Assembly (NCBI RefSeq): GCF_030445035.2 | Contig: NC_080701.1 | Coordinates: forward strand, 12,180,739-12,244,738 | Reading direction: 5' to 3' | DNA length: 64,000 nt | Source of the DNA: Dasypus novemcinctus | Lineage: Eukaryota; Chordata; Mammalia; Cingulata; Dasypodidae | In this document: positions 23,526 to 34,325 of the stretch, piece after piece | Layout: the number at the start of each line of letters is the position of its first letter | How positions within the stretch are numbered: the first letter of the stretch is position 1 | Program-made: the position numbers and the translations under genes | Notes under the pieces: model-generated | Database searches by the model: none | The model's input: only the letters and a program-made list of their open reading frames with translations | What the model was told of the DNA's origin: nothing

Positions 23526-23622
23526 CTTTTTTCTTTTTTTGGGGTAGAGGGGGCCGGGGATTGAACCCAGGACCTCATATGTGGGAAGCTGTCGCTCAAC
23601 CACAGAGCCACCTCGGCTTCCC
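23526..23622 (-). mobile_element. Short DAS-like/tRNA-head SINE, antisense (left half of a dimer)
   Basis: About 100 bp: minus-strand head 'ggaagccgaggtggctctg', B-box-like 'gggttcaatccccggcc', then an A-rich tail seen as T/C-rich sequence on the plus strand. The left TSD copy tagaatggatct is at 23514-23525, directly next to its tail. The matching copy lies beyond the next SINE at 23760-23771. Confidence 0.85.
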
Positions 23623-23631
23623 TGAGTTGGG

Positions 23632-23759
23632 TTTTTTGTTTGCTTTTGCTTGTTGTTTGTTTTTTATTGTTTGTGTTTTTTTCCAGGCACGGAGGACTGA
23701 ACCCGTGATCTCCCCTGTGGGAAGCAGGTGCTCAACCACTTGAACCACATCTGCTCCCC
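23632..23759 (-). mobile_element. Short DAS-like/tRNA-head SINE, antisense (right half of a dimer)
   Basis: Minus-strand head 'gggagcagatgtggttcaag', B-box-like 'cgggttcagtcctcc', long A/C-rich tail. The right TSD copy tagaatggatct (23760-23771) abuts its 5' end. Only 9 bp separate it from the left SINE. Confidence 0.85.
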
Positions 23760-23771
23760 TAGAATGGATCT

Positions 23772-24968
23772 TTCATGGTGAAAGCCAGGCACTGTAGCTC
23801 ATCCCCTTTCCCTTCCACCGTGGCACTGCCTCAACAAGCCTTTGCTCAAAGGTTGATCATGTCTATGGGAGGGATGTGCAGAAAAGGTCCAAGGGGTAGA
23901 AAGGCAAGCGCACAAGAAATGACCTGAGGCTGCGACTGAGGGACCAAGCAAGGTCTCCCAAGCCTGTCCTCCTTTGGGAGAATTCAGACGAGCCAGTGCT
24001 CATGCCTCCCGGTGAGCTGGCACCTCTTCTAGAATCTGATTACAAGGGAACACACCCACTGCCTCCATATTTTGCCGGTAAAGCCATCACTCAATCCCGG
24101 CTCCCCCAGGGCCTGGGGGAGGAATACAGCTCCAAAACTATTGCTATATTTATTTTTGGAGACGTGAGTGAGGCCGTCAGCCCTGAGGAAGTCACGAAAG
24201 CCTCTCTGAATCAGCTGGTATTTCACCCACCATCGCAGGCCAGATGACTTGTGCTATCATCTCTCCAACCAAAGAGTTCTCCAGACTTGCTGAGTGGGAC
24301 ACGCCAGGGCATGGAGAATGTGAGTGCATGGTACCCACCAGGCTGCAGACACAGCTCCCACTGCCAGGGGCATTGGCTTTCTTGAAGGGGAGGGCGAGAG
24401 ATACCCTGTGTCAGCTGGCACCCCAAAGAGCCAAGTCTCAGCACCAACAGGAGAGAGGAGGGATGATGCACTTTCCTCTCAAAGTTACACTCAAGTCTGC
24501 TGGGCAGAGGCTGGGTGGAGGGAGAGCACCCATATCAGCCCTCCCCCCCACACCCCCACCCAGCCCCATATTCCTTTTCTTCCATTTTCTGTCTCCTCCA
24601 ATCCTAGATTCTCATCCCACCTCTTCCTCTACTCTCTGTGACCTAAAGGAACACTTTCTCAATATCTCCAGGCTCAATTCTCTATGTCCCAAATAGTTAT
24701 GGCATTTTGGGGGGCACTGGCCGGGTCTCATGTCACTTTATTTCCCTCGGTATCTAGCCCTGTACTTTGAGCATAACTACCTGCTTGATAAAGATCTTTT
24801 GATTTGATCCATTTACATGCGAGTAACTCCAATGTGAAAATGGACCTCCTTCCGTTAAGGCTTCCCAAATGTTATTGTCATGAACTCAGTGTTTTGGGCA
24901 ACTTGAGAAATTTATGACAGCTCTTTTGATTGAACACACCCACAGAGTCTCAGTCTTGTGGAAGACAG
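23772..24968. other. Unique sequence, no gene seen
   Basis: Frames at 23996-24247 and 24244-24696 have no recognisable domain and lack splice-supported structure. A C-rich stretch lies at about 24540-24565. Confidence 0.5.
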
Positions 24969-25403
24969 TGTATTAGTGAGGGTTCTCTAGGGAAACAGAA
25001 TCAACAAGAGATGTCTGTCTATAGTATGCGATTTTATAAGAGTCACGTGACCCTGGGGATGCACAAGTCCAGGTTCCGCAGGCAGGCTGCAACCAGGGGC
25101 TCCAATGAAAGTCCAATGAAGGTACTTGATGAGTCCTGGGAGAGGCTGGCTGTCCAAAGACGAGCTGGCAAATTCTCACTCAATGCTGGAATCACTTCCC
25201 GACTGGGGTAGTGTCACTCATTGCTGATGGCAATCTCCCTGACGGATGTAATTGTAATCAGCGATCTATGATTTACCACTGCAGTAAAGTCAATGGTGAC
25301 TAAAGTCCACAAATGCCCTTGTATTACAGTTAGCCCAGTGCTTGCTTGACCGAACAACTGGGCACCATTACCTGGCTGAGTTGACACGTTAGCCTTACCA
25401 TCA
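24969..25403 (-). mobile_element. ERVL/MLT2-like solo LTR, antisense
   Basis: The plus-strand start 'tgtattagtgagggttctct' and the end '...gagttgacacgttagcc' are the reverse complements of the two ends of the 15560-16022 LTR. The interior shares 'agtgcttgcttgacc' with 37357-37758. No internal viral sequence follows. Confidence 0.8.
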
Positions 25404-26228
25404 GAGATAGCTTAGTCCACTATTGCAAAGTTCTTATTTTAATTCTTAGATGAACCCCCTCCAAGACAAGTGACCATTCTGCATGGAGTGAAACTCCTCC
25501 AGGGTCTGGGAACTTATCCCATCAGAGGCAGTCCATCTCTTCTCCTGACTTCTATGCCACCCAAAATTCCTACCTAATCAAGTGCTGAAAGGCGTTACCT
25601 TGTAAGATACCACCACTGCTTCGACTCCACTCCTTGGGGTCACTCACGCAAGATGATTCCTCTTCTTCATCATGGCCTTTTCAACAGGTGGGATGAGGTG
25701 GGACGAGGTGGGATGGGGGACAGCTTCGCCCTTTTGTCTCATTTTTCTCAGAGAAGAAGGGCGCTTCAGCCCCTCTCCCAAAGGAGGAGATGTAGCCATC
25801 TCACTGGCGAGACCCTGCCTCGTGCTGGATGTGCTCTACTCCTAGGTATGTTCACGAGCTTCCGAGTGTCGGGCCAGGGACCCCGACCTCTTGGGGCTGG
25901 GGGGTTCTCACTCACTCCTGGTGTCTCTTGTTTCCCAGGCACCGAGTGCCCTGTGGTAGCAGCCTCCAGGTAGGCTGGAGGGCACGGAGGTCAGAACGAG
26001 CCCACCAGCCAGTCCCTGTCCTTTTGGGAGCTCGCTGGGTAGGGCAGGTCTGCTGCTGCTTAGCTAACTAGATTTGGACCTTTGCATTGTCGCTCCAATT
26101 CCCCTTCTCTCTCTGTCTCTCTCTCTTTATCTCTCTGTCTCTCTCTGACCTTGAATGTGTGGTCTAAGGAGCACTGCACGTCCACAACCCATATCTGCAG
26201 TTTTGAAATCACAAAGCCTATGAGGGCA
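25404..26228. other. Unassigned GC-richer block with minisatellite and (CT)n
   Basis: Contains three tandem 10-mers of the aggtgggatg type near 25686-25715 and a (TCTC)n run at about 26103-26147. The 25850-26060 part has scattered CpGs. It is not assigned. A degenerate LTR is possible but unproven. Confidence 0.4.
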
Positions 26229-26328
26229 GCGGGTGTAGCTCAGGGGTTGAGTATCTGCTTCCCATGTACGAGGTCCTGGGTTTGATCCCTGGTACCTCCT
26301 GAAAAAAAAAAAAAAAAAAAAAAAAAAG
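26229..26328 (+). mobile_element. Short tRNA-derived SINE with poly(A)
   Basis: A-box-like 'tgtagctcaggggttgag' and B-box-like 'aggtcctgggtttgatccc' resemble a tRNA-Ala-type head, followed within 75 bp by a 25-bp A run. It is not a functional tRNA: there is no acceptor stem closure and an A tail replaces the 3' half. This is the shortest architecture in the window. No TSD was found. Confidence 0.85.
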
Positions 26329-28044
26329 ACCCTGAAAACTGAAAGTTTGTTCAGGAGTCTGAGACCAGCTCATTTGGCAGTGAGGCCGTGCATGACCTGA
26401 CAGGGAGGAAGCTGTTCAATGGTGTCTCTTTATCCCCCTTGGAGGGAGAGCCATACAATTCAGCAGTGGAAGTAAGAATGCATTCTATGTCAGGATGATA
26501 CCCTGACCCCACTGAGGTCTGACCACTGCACGATCTTTCCAAGATTCCAAAAGTTCTGAATTCTGAGCTTGCACCATCTTCTCAAAGCAGTTTTAAATTT
26601 TTGATTTTGCCCTTGGATTTTTGGCGTTGCAGATGGTGGATTAGCACCACGGTACACTCTTTCTCATTTGGCTAGTAACCTTTCATCTTCTATCAGCAAG
26701 AAACCAGAGGAGAGGATGGCTGAGCAGTAGGATATGGAGGCTCACACCCTTTCCCCCCAGTCTTCCATTTAGTCACCATTCCTCACATGGTTTCAAGTTC
26801 TCCCCACACAATGATTTGTCCTGCAGCTTCTGGAATCAACCCCAGTCTAGGACAGCTCCCAGTGTGCAAGCAGGGGCAGGGCTCACTGGCCCCCCGGGGA
26901 GCTCGCGGTGAGGGCAGGTGCAGCAGGAGCTCACTGGCTCCTGACGCCCGCTAGGTTTTCCTAAGGAGGGCTAGCACCCAGCTGCAGCACCCTCCACCTC
27001 TTCTAGGTACCTGGGATTTGGGTTGGCACCCAGGACTCAATACCCGTTCCTCTGAAATTCGCCCGTGTAGATTAGTCCCTCCTTTGGGATTTTTGGATTC
27101 TGATTTTGTCATTGCGTTTATTGGGTGTCCTGCTCAGCAATAGGTCATGTGCAAATTTCTGCATTTAAATCGTGAATTAAGACATTGCACAGTGTCAGGG
27201 CCGTCCTCCGAGCATATGTGTCTCCAGAAATCTCTCCCAGGCTTGCTTTTATCCACACGCAAGAGCCTCTTATTTATGGTCATTTAACCAATTAATAGTC
27301 CACCTAATTTGTCATGAGGAAATTTTAATCAAATGCTTTGTGAAAACGCAGTCACGCTATTTCCTCCACATTTGCTGATGCACCAGTGCAGTAACTTAGT
27401 CAAAGAACAAAAGCCGTGCCCTCAATTTATCCTCGTCATCACTGCTTCCTGTGTGACAGTCACGGGCAGGCCCCAAACTCTTTTCCTCTTGTAATACACA
27501 CCCTTTCTATGCTAAATACAAAGTATTAAATAGTAAAGTATTTTTAAAATATATTAAAAATATATATAATCAATGCAATTTTTCTTTTAAGTATGATATT
27601 TTCTATGTTGAAAATAGCCAGTAAGTCTCCCTACATCTTTCCCAATTCAAATCCCTTTTGTAGGAAGTAAAAAAATTAGATAATAGATGAATGAAGGGTG
27701 AAAATTGGACTCTTCAGTTAGTCAGTTCTAAGTTCAGCGACTCTTCCTCACAATCAGGATTTTTGCTGCCATTTGTCTTTTTGAGTCTACTGTCATCTCC
27801 GTTGTGGGCACCCAAGGGGATTTGGGACAAAGCGATACTTAATTTTTCATTGATAAAAAAGGATAATGACAACCTATTACCTGGTGGTCTCTGAAATGCC
27901 TAATGCAACCCGTGCCAGGTCCTCAAGTTGCTCTAAGAAAGAAGACTAAATCACAATCAGAATCACCGACCCTCCAAAAGCCAATGTGGAGACACTTTGT
28001 GAGTCTGTGAGCTAATTGCCTATAAATAATAAGAAGTGATGCAC
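26329..28044. other. Unassigned sequence, one GC-rich patch
   Basis: No gene recognised. A C/G-rich patch with several CpGs lies at about 26880-26960. An AT-rich run lies at about 27530-27575. Confidence 0.45.
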
Positions 28045-28235
28045 AGTCCATATGTTAAATTTTTACTACATGCCAGGCACTGCTCTAAGCACTTTACATA
28101 AATTATGACACCCCAACCCTAGCAGGCAGTGACTAGTATTATTCCTAGTCTACAGCTGGGAACAAAGAAGCACGAAGAGGCCAAGACACTGCTGATGCAC
28201 ATCTAGAAAGTGTCAAGGCCAGCCTGGAACCCACA
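28045..28235 (-). repeat. MIR SINE, antisense
   Basis: Antisense MIR order: 'actacatgccaggcactgct', 'ctaagcactttacataaatt', 'attattcctagtctacagct', 'aagacactgctgatgcac'. Edges approximate. Confidence 0.8.
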
Positions 28236-28829
28236 GTCCACCTCCAAAGTCCTGCCCCTAACCTCCCCACTCTCCCGGTGACATGTCCACACAGAAAACT
28301 CCAGTGGATTCGTCGCAAATCATGTTCATACACGTGCGTGCAAAAGGGTGTGTTCATATTCACGTCAGTGTTCTAACCTTTTCGATCTGGCTTATCCTCT
28401 GGTACCACCATTCATAAGTATAAGGACTAATGTAGCAAGGATGGACTGGGGAAACTGACAGAATAGCGACCCGTCATCACCTAGGAGAGATGCAGGCTGA
28501 AAAGATGCTGAAGAATGTTCTGGAGAGCAAGTCTGCTGTGCTGGCTTCAAAATAATTCCCTTAATGATCTGGCATGAACCTGCTATCATCTCTTCTGCCC
28601 TCACCTTCACATGTTTTTGGAAGTGCAGAGGTCAAACTGCCTTCCATATAACTTAGGCAACCAATGCCTAGTCTCTTGCCCAAGTCCTCTGTGTCAAGAG
28701 GCTTAGACAGGCTAGGCCCACTTAGAGCCAGGCCCAGGCGCCAGCGTTCCGTGATGGAGCAAGAAGACGCAGGGTCCAAATCCTGAAGAGTGTGAAATGT
28801 GAGGACCTGCGGAATCCCAGATCAGGGCC
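28236..28829. other. Unassigned unique sequence
   Basis: No gene or named repeat seen. Confidence 0.5.
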
Positions 28830-28903
28830 CGCCTCTTTTTAAAGGAAATAATATTGAAGCCAGAGAGGTTAAGCCATTAACTTTAGGCCACATGGCTAGT
28901 TAA
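28830..28903 (-). repeat. MIR fragment, antisense
   Basis: 'gccagagaggttaagcc' then 'ggccacatggctagttaat' is the antisense MIR core. Confidence 0.6.
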
Positions 28904-28965
28904 TGCCTTTACTCATCTTCGTTACCCCAGAAGCTGAGCACAGAATGTACGCAGCAAATGCTTGT

Positions 28966-29045
28966 CTGGGTTCAAGAAGGTCATTTGACTTCACTGCTCT
29001 CGGTTTTCTCAGCTGTGAAATATGGAAAATAATACCTGCTCTATT
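28966..29045 (+). repeat. MIR fragment, sense
   Basis: 'aaggtcatttgacttcactg', 'ttttctcagctgtgaaat' and 'aaaataatacctgctc' match the sense MIR core. Confidence 0.6.
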
Positions 29046-29329
29046 CTTACCCCACGGCCTTCTCTACAAACAAATTCACTGGCGAGCAAGAAAAAGAGGC
29101 ACGTTGTCATTCTTCTCCTGTTCTTTCAGGCGTTGAGACAAAACAGCATGGTGACTTAGCCAAGCCTGGAATCAATTTAGGAAGAGACATTGACCTAGGC
29201 TGGGAGGGGAAACCAGAGAGAGGAAAGCCAGTTCAGAGGTTTCGTGGAAATTTTTTTTATGTCATTTTTCAAAAAAATCAACTGAATTTTGCTCCTGGAA
29301 CAGGAAGGAAAACTAAGTGTAAAATAGTC
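29046..29329. other. Unassigned sequence
   Basis: Nothing recognised. Confidence 0.5.
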
Positions 29330-29440
29330 ATAGTCTGGTAAGGCACCTTAGAGATGACCTGGATGGACCACTTGGTTTTTGAGATGAGGACTTACCCAGG
29401 TCACACACATGGTTAGAATAGAGTCTCCTGTCTCCAGTTT
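29330..29440 (-). repeat. MIR fragment, antisense
   Basis: 'ttttgagatgaggacttacc', 'caggtcacacacatggtt' give the decayed antisense MIR core. Confidence 0.5.
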
Positions 29441-29939
29441 CTCATTAAAAACCCTCTTCCATGTGACTTCCAGAAGGGAGGGTACTGCTCTCGGCAGGCC
29501 TCGGCTCCAAGGCGGTCGGTGCCCATGTTCATGGAAGGCTTAGTCATAGCAGAGCAACTGATCAGCGCTTGACTTGGGCCCCCGTTACTTGATTGCCTCT
29601 CTTTGCATTTCTTAAAAGAGGAAGCCTCAAAGTTTTGGGTGGCCTCCTCATGACAAACCCTGCAGCCTCGACCCTGTCCTCCTCCCGACTCAGTTGGCGA
29701 ACGCATCCTTGTCCAGTGCTCACCACTCCTTTTGATGTCTGTGATACCCCACTCCCGGCTCTGCTTGCACCTCTCCGACCTCTATTTCCCCGGAGCTCCT
29801 TCTTTCTCTCACCCTTGATGGAGGCAGAGAATCCCTTGGCTTTAGAAATCGTCCTTAGGCAGAGGATCCCTTTGTTTTAGGTCAAGTTCTTGGGCTCCAC
29901 ATATGCATTTCCACATTTACATCCCTCTACCAACTCCAC
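29441..29939. other. Unassigned sequence
   Basis: No gene recognised. Short overlapping frames only. Confidence 0.5.
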
Positions 29940-30350
29940 CCCTCAACCCTGTCATTCCAAACGAACACGCCATCTTCCCATCCCAACACTGCTCCCTTGA
30001 CTTCCCATTTCTACACCCATGTCACCCTTTCACGGTTATCTGACCTAGGAACCTTACATTCACCCTCACCCTTGCCTCTGTTTTGACCCCAGCTCCAATT
30101 AGTTTCAAAGTCCTTCCTGAACATTCCACTTGGTCATGCCTCTCAGTGTTGCCCATTCTCTCCATTTGTACTGTCACGATTCTATTTCTGGCGTAATCGT
30201 CCTAATCTTCCTGCATCCAGATATCCTCCCACTCAAGCATTCTACATACTGGGCTCAGATTGGTCTTTGTAAAGCCCGGCTATGATAATACACTTTACTG
30301 CTCAGTAACCACCCATGGCTTATCAATGCCAATTCTAACCCATGAGCCTG
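29940..30350 (+). repeat. L2 fragment (upstream part of the 3' region)
   Basis: C/T-rich sequence with L2-like order: 'gattggtctttgtaaagcc', 'gctatgataatacacttta', 'taaccacccatggcttatc' and 'agcctggcattgcaga'. Diverged, and the left edge is uncertain. Confidence 0.5.
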
Positions 30351-30604
30351 GCATTGCAGACACGCTGCATGGCATCATGCACCTGGGATAGGTTGGTCGA
30401 GCACTGAGTCTGTGGCAGGCGCCATGCTAGATGCTTTCACATCATGCTATGTGCATCAGCCGTGAATAGAACTGGCAATATCTATGTGCTCTCGTATTTC
30501 AAGCCACAGCAAAATGAACCCAGAACTAAGTGGATTTTTCAAGTTGCACATTAAAAGAAAGATTACACAATTAGGAAATATAAACAGATTATGGGAATCA
30601 TTGA

Positions 30605-30800
30605 TCACTAACAGTTTTGAGCACTTAATGTGTACCAGTCAGTGGGTTAAGTGGTTACACACATTGACTTACTCAGATTTCACAAGGAACCCATGAGCCA
30701 TTAGTATGGCCATTTTACAAAAGACAAAACTGAGGGTTGGAGAGGTTAAAGGGATTTGTCTAATGCCAGGGACTAGGGTGCAGTGAAGCTCTGTGGAGAC
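30605..30800 (-). repeat. MIR SINE, antisense
   Basis: 'gcacttaatgtgtaccagtc', 'tggccattttacaaaagac', 'tgagggttggagaggttaaa' follow antisense MIR order. Confidence 0.75.
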
Positions 30801-31179
30801 CAGGTGTGTCTGACTTCCCAGCCCCTGCACCTGACCTTTTCACTCCATCGCCCTTAGTACAAACAGCTGCCAAGAGGGGTCCGAGTGTGTTTACTCCACC
30901 TCCTTCATGCCTTCCAACTACGTTTCTCCTGGTCACATGGCAAGCATGGGATTCTTATTTAAAATTCCAAATTTCGTTTTGATGGTGTTAAGGAAAGATT
31001 GTAAATCCCGTGACAAGAAAATGCCTAGCCCCAGCATTCTGATGTGCTTGTCCTGGCAGGGACACAAGTCTAGACTGAAAGGATGGGCGTAGCCGAGGCT
31101 GGGACATCACGTCCCAGATCACACAGCACTTTCCTGCACTGTCTCCCCAAATTCTCCCTGTGACCTTCAAAGTATTATT

Positions 31180-31265
31180 AGCAATAAATAAACTGCTGTT
31201 CATAGAGTTAAGGAGATCTGCCCAAGGTCACCCTGCTTCAAACAATCAATCCAGGACTGCCAGTC
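31180..31265 (-). repeat. MIR fragment, antisense
   Basis: 'gttaaggagatctgcccaag' then 'gtcaccctgcttcaaac' is the antisense MIR core, heavily decayed. Confidence 0.5.
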
Positions 31266-32107
31266 CATCCCTCTTTCTGACAGCCCCACGTGCCTCTTAA
31301 TAATGCCACTTATTCTCGGACGCAAGTCATTCTCAGACAAATCTCATTTTATAGAGCTTTTCATGGTATTGGTAACAATTACTGAACTAGAACCACATAA
31401 GACGGTCTCTGCACAGGATCATTAATTGCAGAGGATTCAGTGACTCGAGAGATCTTCCCAGGATACAGAAGAGCTTTGCTGAGGCATTTCTGTGTCAAAG
31501 AATTTGCTGGAATGTGACTTCACCCGAATGTTTAGCCATTACTGCAACTTCTGTTTCAAAAAGAGGGTCCAGCTTAGCGAGCTGCTATTGTAGCCGTGGC
31601 TCTGCAGCTGGCGTTCCAGAACAAACCAGAGATTAGAGCACTTTCTCTTTGGACTTAGAAAAGGCAGGCTAGACACCCACGCATCAACCTACCCGCTTCA
31701 CCAGCAGGTGAGACAGGCAGCCTCTGCTCTTGCTGACCAGATGGACCCACCTGCCTGTCATGACTTGGAACCAGCGTCACAACCTGGGAAGTCAGACCAA
31801 ACTTCCCACTCCCAAAGCAGTGCTCCCCATTTGATGGGGACAAACCATAGTGCCCACTAGGAAAGCTGAGGAGCAGATAGGGAAGGGGTAGCAGGGCGCC
31901 TGGTCACATCCCAGATGCCCTTGGGCAAACTTTCAGGCACATGTCCATCAAAACTGCCCCCCCAGAGGAAACGATCAATAGCAAGTGGCCCGTGGCTAGA
32001 CCCCGTGACAGTAAAATGATTCCAGGAGGCAAGGGCGAAGGCTGGATATGCAGGGTCAGCCCCAGCCCCCAGGAAGCACGGGATGGAGGTGTGGAAAGGA
32101 TTCCCTA

Positions 32108-32132
32108 CCAACACACACACACACACACACAC
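32108..32132. repeat. (CA)n microsatellite
   Basis: About 12 CA dinucleotide units in a row. Confidence 0.95.
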
Positions 32133-33064
32133 TTCCCATGCCATGGTTACCAAGGCAACCCCTCCTGAGTCATCATATCCCAAGGAGGACGAGCTGCATA
32201 GGAGAAAGGCTTTGGCTTGTTTCAAGTTTTTTCCTTTCTTTCCTTTGGATAGCTTGGTCTGGTGTTAGTAATAGGCAAGTACCTCTCCCACCCTGAGAAA
32301 CCCTAAAATCACGATGCTAACTCCCTGAGTCTTAGAAGCTTAGAATCAACTTTCTTTTTTCCATATTGGGTTGGGGGCAGGGTTTGGCAGTGACGCCACA
32401 ATTCGTGGAGCTTGGACACGATCGCCAGCACTGTCCACCAGGCTCCTGACTTGGCATCGACTCCCCTCCACTTGAAGGCAAGCCCGGCACCCCAGAGCCC
32501 ACCCCTGAGCGCGGCCAGGCCCTCCCAGAGGAGCCCATGCTCCGAGCCCCGTTCCCATCGCCCCTGAGCAGGACGGCTCTTCTCGGGCACACAAGAGCCC
32601 CTTGGGACAGGAGTGTGCTCGCAGGCGTCTCTTTTCGATCCTGACAGGGCTGCACAGCCCATTGGCTGTGCTTGCTGCACAGGAAGGGCTCCTGAAAGGA
32701 CCGTAATGGGCGCAGAAATGAGTCCAAATGAGATGACAGGTCTCGGGGTATTCAGGCCACTCTCCTGGCCTGAGTTGGAAGACTCTCCTCTCAGGAGATT
32801 CTGCCTGGACCTACTCGTTGCACCCCTGAGAGCTGTCGATGACTAACTGGGAAGTGGGCCCTTTCCTGAGTGGGAAAGACAGGCACATTCCTGGGCCGGC
32901 TGTGGATGATCAGCCTCGTCCCCAGTGGGGCAGGGAATGGGTTCTAATCACTTCCTGGTGATTCATCAGTGAGTGAAAGCAAGTGGACCCAACCAAGGAA
33001 GGAAGGTGGTGTTCCACGAATTCCAGCCTCGGTGCTCCTGTCCTCCTTAGCTCAAGAACCCCCC

Positions 33065-33126
33065 CGGTCTTCAGCGCGTACCCGACAGGGCCAGGGTGAG
33101 GTTTGTGAAAGAGGCGGCCCGCGGCG
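33065..33126. promoter_or_regulatory. CpG-dense spot (not a full CpG island)
   Basis: About eight CpG dinucleotides within roughly 62 bp, including 'agcgcgta' and 'gcggcccgcggcg', in otherwise CpG-poor mammalian DNA. It is too short for the usual CpG island length criterion. A small unmethylated regulatory element is possible. No TATA box or transcript evidence is seen. Confidence 0.35.
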
Positions 33127-33750
33127 AGGGAAGGTTCAGCAGGAGGCAAGACCAAGAAGCACAAGCAAGTCCAGGCGGCCCACTTCCCCCCACCTGCAAA
33201 GCGAACAGCAGCTGTCATGGCTTTCCGTCTTCCACTGTTGGGAAAAGCCTGATTGGGGCAAGACAAAGGGCTTCTTGAAAGAAGCAGCGGCCCTTGCTCG
33301 ATTATTTCCACAGTGCAGGAGAAAGGGGTGGGCCCTGTTTTAGAGAAAATGTTCAAAACAGTCACCCTTTTCGTACTCTGGCTTCTGAAAGCAGAACATG
33401 CCAGCAGATCCCCACTGGGCTGGTGCTCAGCAGCGCTTCCTGCCAGGCACGCGACTTTTCTTATCCCATTCCCACCATTGTGACACTGAGAGAAGGCAAG
33501 AGAAGGCAGTGACCCAGCTGTCTACCAGCCTCACTGCCACCCCCCGTCCACACACGCCAGGCTGGGAGCCCCGGGCTCTGCGCTATTCCCCTTGGCTACC
33601 TCTGCCCCATCCTCCCCCAACTCCTTCAAGCCCAAATTGCCAAGCGGCCGCTGGCCTCTCGAGCTGTTCCGTGGCGTTAGGCTGAAGACGTGCCCATGGC
33701 GGGTGCCTTGTGAATTAGTTGCAGGCGATTCATAGCATTGAGGAGATTTT

Positions 33751-34163
33751 TTTTCTTTAAGATTTATTTTTATTTATTTCTCTCCCCTTCCCCACCCCAT
33801 TGTCTGCTCTCTGTGTCCTTTCGCTGTGTGTTCTTCTGTGTCCACTTGTATTCTTGTCAGCGGCACCAGGAATCTGTGTCTCTTTTTGTTGTATCATCTT
33901 GCCGCGTCAGCTCTCCGTGTGTGCGGCACCATTCCTGGGCAGGCTGAACTTTCTTTTGTGCTGGGCAGCTCTCCTTACAGGCTCACTCCTTGCTCATGGG
34001 GCTCCCCTACATGGGGGACACCCCTGCGTGGCACGGCACTCCTTGCGCGCATCAGCACTGCACGTGGGCCAGCTCCACACGAGTCAGGGAGGCCTGGGGT
34101 TTGAACCCTTGACCTCCCCTATGGTAGGCAGATGCTCTATCCATTGAGCCAAGTCCACTTCCC
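33751..34163 (-). mobile_element. DAS-type SINE, long architecture, antisense
   Basis: Minus strand starts 'gggaagtggacttggctcaa', with B-box-like 'gggttcaaaccccagg', the long central module with 'gcaaggagtgccgtgcc', and the AAATAAAT-type tail (plus-strand 'tttaagatttatttttattt'). The TSD is ttgaggagattttt (from 33738) versus ttgaggaaattttt (from 34164), with one mismatch. It is inserted next to a MIR. Confidence 0.92.
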
Positions 34164-34184
34164 TTGAGGAAATTTTTAAAAGGG

Positions 34185-34325
34185 AGTTTTAAAGATCATC
34201 CCATCTCCCTCATTTTAGATGAGGAAAATGAGGCCCAGAGAGCTGCAGTGACTTGTGGAAGGTCACAGAGCCTCCTAATGACAGAGCACTCCCTGTCTTT
34301 GAATCCCGGGTTCCATCACCGCGAC
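34185..34325 (-). repeat. MIR SINE, antisense
   Basis: 'tcattttagatgaggaaaat', 'gaggcccagagagctgcag', 'ggtcacagagcctcctaatg' and 'gaatcccgggttcc' are antisense MIR landmarks in order. Confidence 0.8.

Larger units (their letters stand above)
31266..33737. other. Unique sequence, partly GC-rich; no gene seen
   Basis: About 2.5 kb with almost no recognised repeat except (CA)n near 32108-32132. The 32480-33690 part is GC-richer and has a CpG-dense spot at 33065-33126. Overlapping open frames on both strands (for example 32309-32727 and 32910-33365) are what GC-rich DNA gives. None shows a domain I recognise. Confidence 0.5.

Noticed and set aside
25640-26150. Confident call of an endogenous retrovirus LTR
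   Set aside because: CpG patches and a CT tract alone are not enough. No TG...CA ends, TSD, poly(A) signal or primer-binding site could be placed.
26229-26303. A functional tRNA-Ala gene
   Set aside because: A- and B-box-like sequences are present, but the 3' half is replaced by a long A run and no cloverleaf closes. It is a SINE head.
32309-33365. Exons in the GC-rich 32-33 kb stretch
   Set aside because: Open frames overlap on both strands without recognisable protein features. Kept only as a possible regulatory element.
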